Assembly (NCBI GenBank): GCA_019095985.1
Contig: CM032666.1
Coordinates: forward strand, 7,699 to 71,698
Direction of reading: 5' to 3'
Length of the DNA: 64,000 nucleotides
Source: Streblospio benedicti
Taxonomy: Eukaryota > Annelida > Polychaeta > Spionida > Spionidae
Part shown: in pieces, positions 43,886 through 55,752 of the stretch
Numbering within the stretch: the first letter of the stretch is position 1
Layout of the letters: each line of letters begins with the position of its first letter
Notes under the pieces: generated by a model
Told to the model about the DNA's origin: nothing
Seen by the model: only the letters and a program-made list of their open reading frames with translations
The model's database searches: none
Translations under genes and position numbers: made by a program

Positions 43886-43990
43886 TATGTGTGATTATAA
43901 TCTTTAAAAGAAATATATTGTCGACAACTGAATGGCTCATGGAATGTTTATCATTTACAACAAAATAGTCAGGGTCATATTTGTATGAAC

Positions 43991-43996
43991 AATAAA
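43991..43996 (+). terminator. Poly(A) signal of the YdjC-like gene
   Basis: AATAAA lies 106 bases after the TAG stop. Confidence 0.55.
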
Positions 43997-43998
43997 TT

Positions 43999-45692
43999 GA
44001 ACATGTGCAACATTGTGAACTCTTATACGATGTGTCATTATAATTTATTAATATGATAAATATTCAAAAAGTTTGAAAAAACTTCTTAAATTTTATATTT
44101 GGCTAAGTTAACAAAAGTATTACATATTTCCACATTCCATCAACCTGTTGATGATGGCCAGTAAGCGGTATTTTCTAATGAACTACATTGATGATATAAT
44201 ATAATTAGTTGAATAATAAATATGAACTATCCACTATGAAATTTAATTTCTTTATTGCGTTAAAGAAATGGGAAAGTTAAAATATTCTATGACTATGAGT
44301 ACCTGATATTATCTATTTAATGATAATGATAACTTATATTGCATTTTACTTTGCTTATAATCATGTCACATTCAATTCCAATCCATAGCTAGAGACAGAG
44401 TCTTACATGTCATAACAAATTTGCAATACCTTTTATGACATGTATAAAGACTAGATGTACATTCCGTCAACTTGCAGTCTTTCAGCATCTGTGAATATTG
44501 ACATAACACAAGCTTTTTGTTTGCAAAATCAATTTTCATTTATTTAGGGTCAAGCAAGGATTGTACTTCATATATTGACTTATTACCTTTTCTAATTATA
44601 AAATGCTCAATAATTAAAAACGATATTAAGCCGCAACGTCAGTGTGTGTTATTTGTTGAATTGTAAGCAGTAGAGTAACCTAGTATACTAACCATTATAA
44701 AAATTTATTTTTGTAGTATGGCAAATATCTTACTTTAAACGATAATTCACTATAATCAACATTGATAAATCTCTTAGTCATATCAAGAATATGCAACAGA
44801 CATTCAATATTTGGTATAAAATTTAATGCATTTTTTGAGTGCTAACAAATCAGTTTTAGTAGGGAGGTAGCATAAGTATATGCACAGTACTCACATGTGA
44901 ACCTTTTTGAATAATCAACATAATTTCTAGTAAGATTAAAAAGATTTCTAAATATGGAAAACATTTCTAAAATAGTCGATTGGATAGAAATGTTGTGCAG
45001 CCTCAAACATTTATCAATAATTACATACTGATAATGTTGATAGGGAAATTATATGATACTCATGTAATATGAAGGACATCGCGACGGTCAAAATGTCCTG
45101 GTTTAACGCAGCACAGTGCACTGGCTACCTCCCTGGTTTTAAACAGAGAAATAAAATTTCAATAAAAAGTTAACATTCATAAATATAAAATAATCGTAAA
45201 TAATTTAAATCCTTTACTTTAATAAGTAATTAAAGCCATGATACTTTAACATCCAAACTTTTATGTAAACAGACTACATAATTGTAATATTATCTATCAT
45301 ATACAAGATCATTGGGGTTACAAAACGAATTCTGAACATTCCACAAATGCATAATACACAACTGCAATTAAACTCACATAATAAACACATACAAAATGTT
45401 CACAATTTCTTCTTTCAACAGACATTCATACTCTGAACTCAAGTGTAATTAGGATGCTGACATGTAACCTCTTACTCTCATTGAATACTTCTACGAAAAA
45501 TTGAAGTCACTTATATAACATTGCAGTGACTAAATATAATAATAACTATTTATCTTGTATGAGTTGATTTGAATAATCCAAATGACAGACATCACTAAAT
45601 CTGGACACTGTGGAACCTTAACAAAATACTACACACACAAAAGTTATACAGCACGCATTGTCATGCTTTCATCACAATGGTATCCTTTGTTA
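43999..45692. other. Convergent intergenic region / bystin 3' UTR
   Basis: AT-rich between two convergent genes. No open frame, RNA gene or repeat was identified. The bystin 3' UTR starts at 45692 and runs downward; its cleavage site is not resolved. Confidence 0.4.
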
Positions 45693-48600
45693 CTAGAAAT
45701 CCATGTCATCCATCCTTGGTTCTGCTGTCTCTTCATCACGGCATTTGGAGTTAACCAGTTCACGACGGATCTCTGGTGTAATGCCTGGATGAACCTTGTT
45801 TCTGATGAGGTCAATAAGGGCTGATTTCTGCTCTGAAGACACATCCTGTTTGTACCGCTGGACAAAGGTGAGAAGTGCCTGATGCCACAAGACAGGCAGG
45901 TCACGGGGGTCGTTTCGGAAACTGTAAACAGATGCGTTTATTAGTTAAACATCATGATTATGGTATTGAGTACGGTACAATAAAGAAAAATTTTGAACAA
46001 AATTCTGATGTAGTGGCAATTTCAGGCCGATTGATTGCTGTAGCGTCCTAGTGGTTCGCCTTAATTAGATCTATGTATATCACGTAATGCCAACTTATGT
46101 ACGCGAATGACGTCACTTGAATGTGTGGACCAGCTGAATGCATTAAATAAAACCAGTTGTTAAACATTAAAGTTGTTTATTTGATGACCAAATATACTAC
46201 AATTGCAAGCGAACCCAATGCCAGAGAAGAGGTGGCGAGAGTTCTGTAACTACGATAATGGTCAATTGGGGAGGGTGTGAACTGTCTGCAACCAATATAC
46301 AAAGAGTACATTTCATGAACTGCCAGGACTCACCAACAATCATATACATGTACATGTACTTTTATCATAAAGCATGTACTGCGCTCAGTATTCAATACAC
46401 CTTCTTAATGGCGGTCGCTTCTCACCTCTTATCCAGATCCTAGATTATTCAGAGGCTCATCTATTATCTTAACAGTTACATATCAATCAATCACAGGGTC
46501 AGGATTAGCCACTCGTCCACTTGTATTGACTAGTAAAAACTAGTGGAAGACGAGAGCTAATTTTTAGAAACTCATCCTGTTTTGATGAGGAGCAATTCTG
46601 AATAATTTGTCATACAGATATAGAGTTTGTACAAAGAGGACGAGTACATTTTTTGCAGGACGAGTAGATATTTGAGAGTTACTAGTCCTGGTGACGAGTA
46701 ACACTTTTCCACCTAATCCTGACCCTGAATCAATCACATGCTGAATTTATTCGGCCAAAAGGCCCTAATTATTCCTCATTCACAAAATTTGCCACAGGCA
46801 CTGCAGTTGTGCATCTAACAGTTACAGTCAAATTACTTAAATAATAAAAAACTAACCCAATGAAATGGTGCACAACAGCATCAATGGTTCTGTAAGGAAG
46901 TGCATATTTCTTGTCAAACAAGGTCTTCAGGAAGATGCTGTTAGCGCCATTGTAATCCATCTCTGCAATCTGAGTGATGGCCACAGCAGAGTGGTGAACG
47001 GGAATGGAGCACTTGGCCAAAATTGATGCAATGATCACCGCCTCCCTCAGGGTACATGTGCCTGACTAAAGGCAAAATAATTCTTATGTCAACATTCATT
47101 GCATACTTTCGATATAAAACTTTTACATTGCCTATAGTTATTGCTAAAAAGAAACTAACATATTCCTGGATGAATAGATCAAGATGAGAAGTGGAAACCA
47201 ATACAAGATTTTAATATTTGTTTACCTTACATAGTGGCAGCAGAATGCCTTTGAAGAAAGCTGCTGGTTTGAATAAAGATTTTTTGACTGCCTGAAATAT
47301 TAAATGATAGAAAAAATTGACATTACAAAAGAAATCATTTATCTTATAACATTTGATCAACTGTAAATTTAAAAATAGAGATAATATAGGAAAAGTACAT
47401 TAAAAAGTAAAGAATATATTATGCATTTAAATACTTCTAATAAATTATAACATTTTTAATCTAAAATCTCACAAAAGATGAAAATTTACCTCTTATATTC
47501 TCACTATATCATACAGATAAAGAAAATTAAAAACCTGCAATTACAATATCTCAAAATTATATTAAATGAATTTCCCATACACCTCAGTCTTTATCTCCCA
47601 GTGTGTATTCCATGGCTAATTTTGAGCGAAGATAAACTGAAAAATACACTCTGTATTGGCTATATTTGTAAACTGCAATTATTTGAGTACAAGACAAAAA
47701 AAGTTTCGCTCAACTTAATATAAGTACAGTACAACCTCGTTTATCCGGACACGTTGGGAAGCTGGAATGACATTCGGAAAATCGATATATCCGGATAATT
47801 GAGGGGGAGGGGTGGGCAAATGTAAGAAACCATGTACCATCGTATGTATACGACCACGAGTGACTATGGACGATAATAGGAGATTTTCACGAAATACCTT
47901 ATAGAATGACTTCTCCATCACTTTGATTTGACGTGGTATATCGTAAAACAATATTCCTACAAAGACAATTTGATAGAACATCATTTTATAGCCTGTGCAT
48001 TGGACACACAGCTATATTTTGTGATAATATTAGTTAAAACATGCTTACGTTCGTTTTGACACTTGTGTACTAATCACGTGGTTATTGTGGTTAATAACAC
48101 TACGTTATCACCCATCAAATCTCGCGTGACTGTCCTCTGTCGTACACAAATATTCCTGCATGTATAATGATAATCCAACTGAACATTATTTGGTATTTTT
48201 TGTGCAAGTAACAAAGCTATATTTTGCGATGACTGTAATTAAAATACACTATGATTTTGTTCGTAACTGACCAAAACAAAGCAATGGAGTTAGTCTCAAT
48301 CAACCAGTGCTATTATGGTGTGCGCTCGCCAAATGGGATAGAGTGCCTTTTTGACAAAGGCTAATACCGTGTGCGTTATGTTCGTCCGCTCTCGTGAATA
48401 AGTAAAATACAATAGTTAGAGTCCATACTCAATCTCCCGAAAATATACGTCCGGAAAAAATTGGGACTATAGCAGAACGTCCGGTTGATGGAAAATCCGG
48501 ATATTTGATATTCGGTTAAACGAGGTTGTACTGTATCTTTGGTCATAGAAAGATTCCTAAATTAGGTATGGTATATGGAGAAATATTCTACACCTGTTTT

Positions 48601-51600
48601 CAGCTCTAAATCACAAACATCATTTGGAGGCTTGTCACATAAGAGTCAGTAGTATAGTGAATATTACATTCAGTATGGTTTCAGAAATTGTTATATACTT
48701 TAGTAATCGTATAATTTAAAGACAATAACATAAATCACATGGAAGCACCAGCCTGGTGAGTACATACCGTTGAGCCATGCGAGCGTTAAGGTTTGAAGCG
48801 AATATGCGCGTGGCCTGATACATTGCTGCAGCAGACCACTGCTCTGGCTCTGTAATATACAGCACCTGAAAAAATAGTAATAAATATGACAGAACGGAAA
48901 AACAAGATTCAAGAATTATGAATTATTTCTAATAGATTTTTTAATCAAATAATCTAATAATTCAACACCCTAAGCAGTGTCCCAAGCAGTCTTGCACTTT
49001 ACAGTTGCAGAACATGGCTATTCTCCAGATTTATATAGCTTGTCGAAGTTTGACCCAGAGACAAGGCATTTGGTTAAACCAATGTTAAAAAAAAGACTAA
49101 CTTAGTAAATGCTATTACACGCATGAAAATCATGGTGCTCAAACGACGCCAAACGCTGCTTTTCCATTGTTAAGAAATACGCTACACGTTCCAGAGCGTT
49201 TTCTTGTTTATGTTCAACACGACACACGTGAGTTTGTTGTCAGTGCTAAACCCATGTAGAGGGTTTCTTGAGAATTAGGGGATGAGAATCAAAAGTGTCC
49301 TGACAGTGTACAACATACAAAATGAATTTAAAGTCTTTAAATTAAGATGTGTTAAGTCACACATGTGAAAATCAATGGAGTCAAGTTATAGATGCTGGAC
49401 TCTCACAGGACTGTTGATTGTTGAAAATCCTGTAATTTTGTAGATTTTCCTCGAAAAGCCCGCAAGTTAAAAATGTTATTGATCCTGCTTCCTCCTATCA
49501 GCAATGAGCTCCAACCCCACAAGATTTCCTCATAATTATTGTCACAAGTTAAAATATAGTTTCTTACCTGTTCCCAGTTGGCAAGATTTGGGATGATTTT
49601 GAAAGATTTAGGTAATTTTCCACTACGGTATTTTGCAAGCACATCCTTGATTCCCTTGTAATGTGTTTCAAGTCTTTCATCCAATGGTTCAAACCTCACA
49701 GATGCATTATCTACAATACAAAAAGGGACTATGCCAAGCATTTTGTGGAGAAAGTTTTGTTACAAGTAGAGATTTATGTCACCTTATAAAACCATCCCAG
49801 AACTGACCCTCAAATTTGCAAAATTTAAAACAATGACATTGAAACGTAAAAGCATGTTTATGTTAAAGCCAATCCCCTAAATCGGCAAGTCGGACGCCCA
49901 AAAGCTCATGGGCATTTGGTCAAGTAGACTTCACAAATTTGTTCAATATGCCTACCTGTCATCTCTGTTTGAATTTCTGTCTGTTTTTCCGTAATCTTTT
50001 CCATAATGATGTCTGCAAGCGTGCGCCTAACGGGAGGATTTTCGGACATAAACATTTCCAAAGCCTTTTCATCATTTTCATCAATCTCCTGCACCAAACA
50101 TAAATTTTGTAAAATGTCAATTAAATATTCAATTGATTGATTTTTCTAAGATAATGCTCTTTATTGTAACAAGTTGTGTAAAGCATTTTTAGAAGATAAA
50201 ATGAATATGCAATTACAATATCTTCATATTCCAAGTTATCATCATCCTCTTCAATGTCTCCTTCCGAGTCCGATTCAGACACATCATTTCGAGCACCAAG
50301 AGAAAAAGTCTTCGCTTTCTTTGGTCCTTTTTTTGATGAGCTAAAACAAATATAATTTTCTGTGTCAATGGTAAATAACTTATAACTTATACAGTTCAAT
50401 TTCTTTTATCTGAATACCTTGGAGGCTGGATATTAGGTAGGTTGCCACAAATGCATGAAAAACCAGTGACAACACACAATGGACTTTAACAGATTTTCAT
50501 AAAATACCTTTCATAATAACTCTTCCAGCTCTCAATCAATCAGACTTAATTGCAATATGGGGGATACAACTAAACAAAAAAGCACAAAAGGTCAGGTTCA
50601 AGGCTAAGAATTCTGTTTTGTTTTGTCTGACCTCATATTTGAATATCGATCAATAGTTATAGTCTGTGGGCCATCTGACTATGTGCATATGTCCAGAAAT
50701 AGGGGAATATAACAGAGGATATGCATAGCTGAATAATTCTGATAAGGGATGAACGGTACGTATATTCTAATTAAAATAACAAAAAATCAGAATAATTATG
50801 CTAGAAGATGCATGCACCGTCATTCCAAAAAGTGTTTTCAAACCGACACGTCACAAACTCAGGTCATGAATATAAGTGCTGGTTTGAAAATGTGTCAGAA
50901 CGATGGCATGCGCATCTATGAAATTCGCCACAGTGCTTAATCAAGAATTGATGTTCACATATTTTTCAAATCCATGAATCACAGACTTATAGAGCATTGG
51001 AGAAAAAATTGCACAATGATCAACATTGTTCTGAAATATGTAGTAATTTGGTTTGAGATTGATATATTTCCGGATAGTTTGCACTGAGTATAAATTTGTC
51101 CTACATTTATTAGCCTCGCATGAGACTGTCAAGTATAGGTCATACAGTATTCACGAAGTAGTGTCTGCTGTTTTAGTTTGCTTTTTGGCTTTGAGTTATC
51201 AACATGTAAATTATTATGAACTTTTAATAAACCTTCCAAATTAAAATAAGGAGTTACGACCAACACAAACATTCAGTCTATTTTATGGTGCCGGAACCCG
51301 GGAGATATGTGGAGTTTGAGGAGAGAATGAACAGGAGAAGAAGCAGGAGTTTCATGAGTTTTAGGAGTGTGTTGGTCACATGAGGTGAGCAGTCCGCCAT
51401 CTTTGATTTTGAGAACTTTTTAAAATTTGCATAAAGACCTTGCACGTACATAATCGCCATGGCCGCTACTAAGGAGGAGGAAATGTCAGCAGCAAAGAGG
51501 AAAAGAGCAGGCGCAGCTGCCTGGCTTACACGAGCCTGTCAGGAGTGTGAACGTTTGGCAGTATCGAGATTAGAGGAGGTGGACATTACATATTATGAGT

Positions 51601-53616
51601 CTGCTCTGGCAAGTTACAACACCAGACTTAGAGCTTGGGATGAGGCCGAACAGAAGGTAGAGACTTTGATAATGGAGGAGGAGGGTCTGTTAGCTCAGCT
51701 GAGATCGAGGTTGCTGCAGATTACAGGGAGATGGCAGAGAAGTACAAGAACACTCTTCTTTCTGCACGAAGGAGGGCACATAGAGTGGAGAAAAGTGATA
51801 GTAGATCATTGGAGAGTGGTAGGACTTCACAGCAATCTGTCAGACTACCCAAAATTGATGTATCTGAATCTGGAGATATGGTGAAATTTACTTTGAGTGA
51901 ATTGACGGAGTCTGGACAGGAGAAAGGAGAGATACTTTACAAGATTTCTGAGTCCAATCGGAGCAGTGCTGCTGTTTTGCATGACTCGTGGAGTGTTGAC
52001 AAGTGTGATTTTTGTAATATGGAAAATCATACTAGTGTTTCTTGTTACATGTATCTTGATTTAAAAGTTCAGGAAAGACCGCAACTAATTGAGCAATGTA
52101 GATTTTGTTTGAGATGTTTGAGTAATTCTCATGTTGCTGACAGTTGTGAATCAAGGCGTACACATTGTGAAGGAGAAATCATGTAACATTGTGTTTCGGA
52201 GTTGAGACTGAAACGAGTCAGTCAGGGGTTGGTAGTGATGATTGTGCTGATTTGACTTGTAGGGATAGTTTGGTCGCAGTGCTATATGCTAGTACGCAAT
52301 TGGGAGCTCAAGCTGTTTCAGCGGTGATTTTGTTGAACCTGTTTGGTATTCTTAATATTGTAGTGGAGTCGCTTGGCGATTTAAAGTCAACCGGAATAAC
52401 AGATGATAACATTGAGGTTGATTCACTTTTCAGCAAGTCCAAAATTTCCATTCAATGTATATAAATCCTGGTGGGAAGAATAGTGGGAGTGATCTGTGGA
52501 AAATGTTGTCATGAAGATTATTGGGAAGATGTGGTTGTAAGACTGCGTTTAAAACATCTTCGTGTGAAGTATCTGGGGAGAAATCTGTGCAAATTAAGGG
52601 AGTAAGAGACCATGTAGTGAAAGAAGATGAAACAGTTTGCAGTGCTAGCCCAGCAAGGACGAGAAAATTGCCTGCAAAATTTGATAATTTTGTAATGTAC
52701 GATTGAACTGTGAATTGATTGATTATGATATATATGAGTATTGTATGAGTATATATATATGAGTATTGTAATATATTTGAAGTTCTGAGATCTAGCAATT
52801 AGTCACGTAAGATTTAAGAAATTTAATTGTTCAATGATATAGATGAGAAATTTCTAAAATTTGTGTTACTAAAATTGTGTTATTCATACTTCAATATTGC
52901 ATGTTATTATCACATGCAAAGTGGGAGTATGTTCTGAAATATGTAGTAATTTGGTTTGAGATTGATATATGTGCGGCTAGTTTTCACAGAGTATAAATTT
53001 GTCCTACATTTATAAGCCTTGCATGAGACTGTCAAGTATATAGGTCATACAGTATTCACGAAGTAGTGTCCACTGTTTCAGTTTGCTTTTTGGCTTCGAG
53101 TTATCAACATGTAAATTATTATGAACTTTTAATAAACCTTCCAAATTAAAATAAGGAGTTACGACCAACACAAACATTCAGTCTATTTTAAACATCATAT
53201 TCATCTTACCATGCAGCACCATGCTCATCTTCAAGCTCAGCCTGCTGTTTTCTAGCTTGTTCCAAAATTCGCCTTGTTAATTTATCATCCACAATCTAAA
53301 ATACATTATCGTCCAGAAAATTGTCACACAATAATAAAGCAACTATAACTGCACGGAATTGGATTATTTTATCATCATATACATGGTATGATATATGAAA
53401 AAAATGTTTAATAATAAAAGATGTTGCAATAATGGGCGATAAACAAAGATAAATCACTTCACATACATCTTCATCTTCATCCTGTCTGTGCCTTTTCTTC
53501 GCACGCCCTGACAATCGCACTGACTTGTCTTCTAATATTTGCTCTGATAAAGGAGCATTTTTTTCTTGCTTCCCAACGTCTAATTTTGCGCCTTTAGAGC
53601 GTTTTACTTTCCCCAT
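45693..53616 (-). CDS. BYSL: Bystin, 40S ribosome biogenesis factor (one conserved exon not found)
   Basis: Bystin (yeast Enp1) is needed for 18S rRNA processing and late nuclear/cytoplasmic 40S maturation. Exons, 5' to 3': 53616-53467, 53295-53210, 50340-50217, 50088-49956, 49710-49568, 48865-48768, [missing], 47291-47226, 47065-46857, 45921-45693; all GT-AG. Family signatures: [126 protein letters not shown]. The exon ending at 48768 leaves phase 2 while the exon at 47291 starts phase 0. An exon of 3n+1 bases (about 79 nt) for the FYN...LLPR...EYKRLNFHLYM block is therefore required between them, and no intact copy is visible. With it the protein would be about 438 residues, as in human. 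Confidence 0.93.
46494..46727. mobile_element. hAT-like MITE, copy 2, with target duplication
   Basis: The termini are CAGGGTCAGGATTA and TAATCCTGACCCTG. It is flanked on both sides by AATCAATCA, compatible with an 8-bp hAT duplication. The body matches 32497-32740 at roughly 90 %. It lies in the last bystin intron. Confidence 0.85.
47473..47534 (-). pseudogene. Candidate decayed remnant of the missing bystin exon
   Basis: On the - strand an acceptor ATTGTAATTGCAG ends at 47535. The next bases contain GATATAGTG, GAATATAAGAG and AATTTTCATCTTT, which would code DIV, EYKR and NFHL but in different frames. A GTGAGA donor follows. The expected bystin block reads ...DDxxEYKRLNFHLYM. The region is AT-rich, shorter than expected and out of frame, so it may be coincidence. 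Confidence 0.25.
47727..48533. mobile_element. 807-bp pogo/Tigger-like non-autonomous element
   Basis: The inverted ends are CAGTACAACCTCGTTTATCC at the left and TTAAACGAGGTTGTACTG at the right, each bordered by TA (47725-47726 and 48534-48535). Inner TCCGGATAATTGA and AATCCGGATATTTGA extend the symmetry. No transposase frame is present. It lies in the bystin intron that should also contain the missing exon. Confidence 0.85.
51027..51285 (+). repeat. 5' LTR of the gag-only element
   Basis: This 259-bp repeat begins TGTTCTGAAATATG and ends AGTCTATTTTA. It is followed directly by TGGTGCCGGAACCCGG (51286 on), a tRNA 3'-end-type primer site. It contains AATAAA near its right end. Confidence 0.85.
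52930..53190 (+). repeat. 3' LTR of the gag-only element
   Basis: This 261-bp partner of 51027-51285 ends 14 bases from the 5' splice site of bystin exon 2, once the target duplication is counted. Confidence 0.85.
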
Positions 53617-55752
53617 GTTTAATATTTTGCATGGACACGTGTGTGTACTGATGGGTATTTCCCAATCTGGAAGGAATTCTCTTAATTAGCCTCTATCAAC
53701 TAATTTCACTGTCGATAGATCTGTCATAAAGCTAGAATGTAAAGACTATTTGGATTGTCTTGTTTATTTCTAATAAGGATATAAAACTTAGGGCGCTTCA
53801 ACGCAAGGCATTTCATTCAATACATACCAGCTGAATACATATTTGATAGAGCGACCTATAGTCAACAATGTTAAAAGATAATAATAACAATAACCTTGAA
53901 CTCTCCGTTTATCTCTAACCCATTTCAAATTTCATGTATTTAATTAATGGTGCAAGGTTGATTAAGTACTAATAACACTGGAGACCCTATATAGCCAGCC
54001 CTCTTTGTATAGTCAGTGTTAACCACACGTGACTCAGTTATAGCCTTGCTATACAAAAAGAATTTGTAAAGGCATATTGGTATGGTTAAGTCAGTGCATG
54101 TCAGTGTGATTGTTTAGACAGCTTAATACAAGCTAGGTATATGGGCAAAGAATTGCTTTCCAAGCATACTATAAATGAAAATAAAAATGGAATTTTTTAT
54201 TCTATATTTACTTGAATTTGTATAGCCGTTTACACTATATTCTGAAAGTGAAAGAAAAAATAATAATAGAACATGACAAGACAATCACTGATTTTTGTAT
54301 TGCTTCTATTGGATTATTTTTACTTATTTTTAAGTTTATTGAAAGTGTCAATTAAATTTGGTTGAATGGCATTTTGATGGCTTCTACATATTTTTATGTA
54401 TCATTAAAACCGAACATGAATTCATGTATACCTATATAATTATTTCTATTGATGATCCATAATCACAAAAATTATATCAACGTATTAAAAAGCATAAAAT
54501 TAGCTACAAACACTAAAATAAATAACCAAATTGTTTTCTTTCATATTTATTAATTAGTGTTATATAATATCATACAAAATGTAGTCTTATCTTTTGCATC
54601 AATCATTCATACAGAATACTTACTTCACGGTAATTCTTGAAAACAAAACAAAACATGGATGCAAATTCTAAAAAAATTGCATTATATTTTTCCAGTCATT
54701 GTGCTTTGAGCACCAAATTTAAAAATACCTACATTCCAAATGAATTGACACATTCACTCACAAATAATATAAAATACTGTAGACGACCATCCCAACGCAC
54801 AAGTCACTTGCATTCATATATTCCTAGAACATGTAAGAAAGGTAATTACATGGGCATTTTTAATAGTCACATAATTTGTGTAGTACTGCAAAATCCTTTA
54901 GATTCACAGTTTTGATGTCTAACCACGGACATAGCTGTAAATGAATGCAAACTTTAATTTTCTCACAGTGCCTAAGTCATCAGGAGAGAGTGGTGTGATG
55001 AGGTCGGCCCACTGGATGCTGCCAATGATGGCAGTATATTTGTGCGCAACCACATTTTTGTTCAAATGTGGTAGCTCATGAACTTCCTGCAATCTATGAC
55101 AACATCTATGGGGCTGACGTCATCACACTACGATATTGTAATGACTAGACACAGTAAGAAAAAGGTCATGAGAATGACCGAAAGCTTCAGATGAGCTTTT
55201 GCTAAAAATCACATCAATTTACAAGTTTACAAACAAGATTGTGAATGAAACTTTAACAAATGAGCAACCAACATTATAACAATTATATGCAATATCAAGT
55301 AAAGGCTATACATCACTAGATGGTGCTCGAAATTCTTGAATGTTCTATTCAAGCATGCTAGGCATCTGTTTTAAAGGTGTGCATGAGTGTAATTCAACTC
55401 AACGCAAATTCTAAAGGAACTATTTATACTATAATTGTAAATTTAATAGAATGTGAATATATGTAGGTGGCAAACAGTGAATATTTAAGGTTGAGAATTT
55501 AAAGACTTTTACAGTATTTCACACAAAAAAACATTTAAAATGTATTTAAATGATCCTTAAAAATGTATTCTATGACAATCATTACAGGAAATATTTTGGA
55601 TAATAAATCTGAAAGCATTATGTACTTGACAAAGGCTAACATTATATTTCTTAATAACTAAACCTGTAACAATGATACTTTAATTCATATCATTTTATGA
55701 ATTAACAAAATAAAGCTGCAGGAAAAAAATCAAGTTTTAACACTGTCAAACT
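53617..55752. other. Bystin promoter side and RagC/D 3' flank
   Basis: AT-rich. The bystin ATG is at 53614-53616, so its promoter lies just above 53620; no clear TATA or initiator can be assigned. The RagC/D 3' UTR starts at 55752 and runs downward. A hairpin-capable CCACATTTTTGTTCAAATGTGG-like stretch lies near 55048-55069. No gene was recognised. Confidence 0.4.

Larger units (their letters stand above)
51027..53190 (+). mobile_element. Gag-only LTR element, BEL/Pao-like, non-autonomous
   Basis: The element is 2164 bp with 5-bp duplications AACAT (51022-51026 and 53191-53195). Between the LTRs are a primer site, a gag-like coding region from 51459 with an acidic/basic N-terminal part and two Cys/His knuckles ([14 protein letters not shown], then a Cys-rich repeat to 52170), and a short tail to the purine tract AAAGTGGGAG (52919 on). 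No protease, reverse transcriptase or integrase is present. The gag knuckle style is that of BEL/Pao. The element is a fossil with a few breaks. The LTRs are about 94-95 % alike. It sits in the bystin intron, antisense to the gene. Confidence 0.85.

Noticed and set aside
48700-48767. Reading through the bystin exon-6 donor ([10 protein letters not shown]...) as a substitute for the missing block
   Set aside because: It hits a stop after about 18 codons and matches the expected FYN...LLPR block only by a few hydrophobic residues. The GTATGT donor is good.
54960-55200. Possible coding or repeat remnant (AGAATGACCGAAAGCTTCAG and neighbours)
   Set aside because: It gives familiar-looking but frame-inconsistent pieces, and I could not tie it to any family or to flanking ends.
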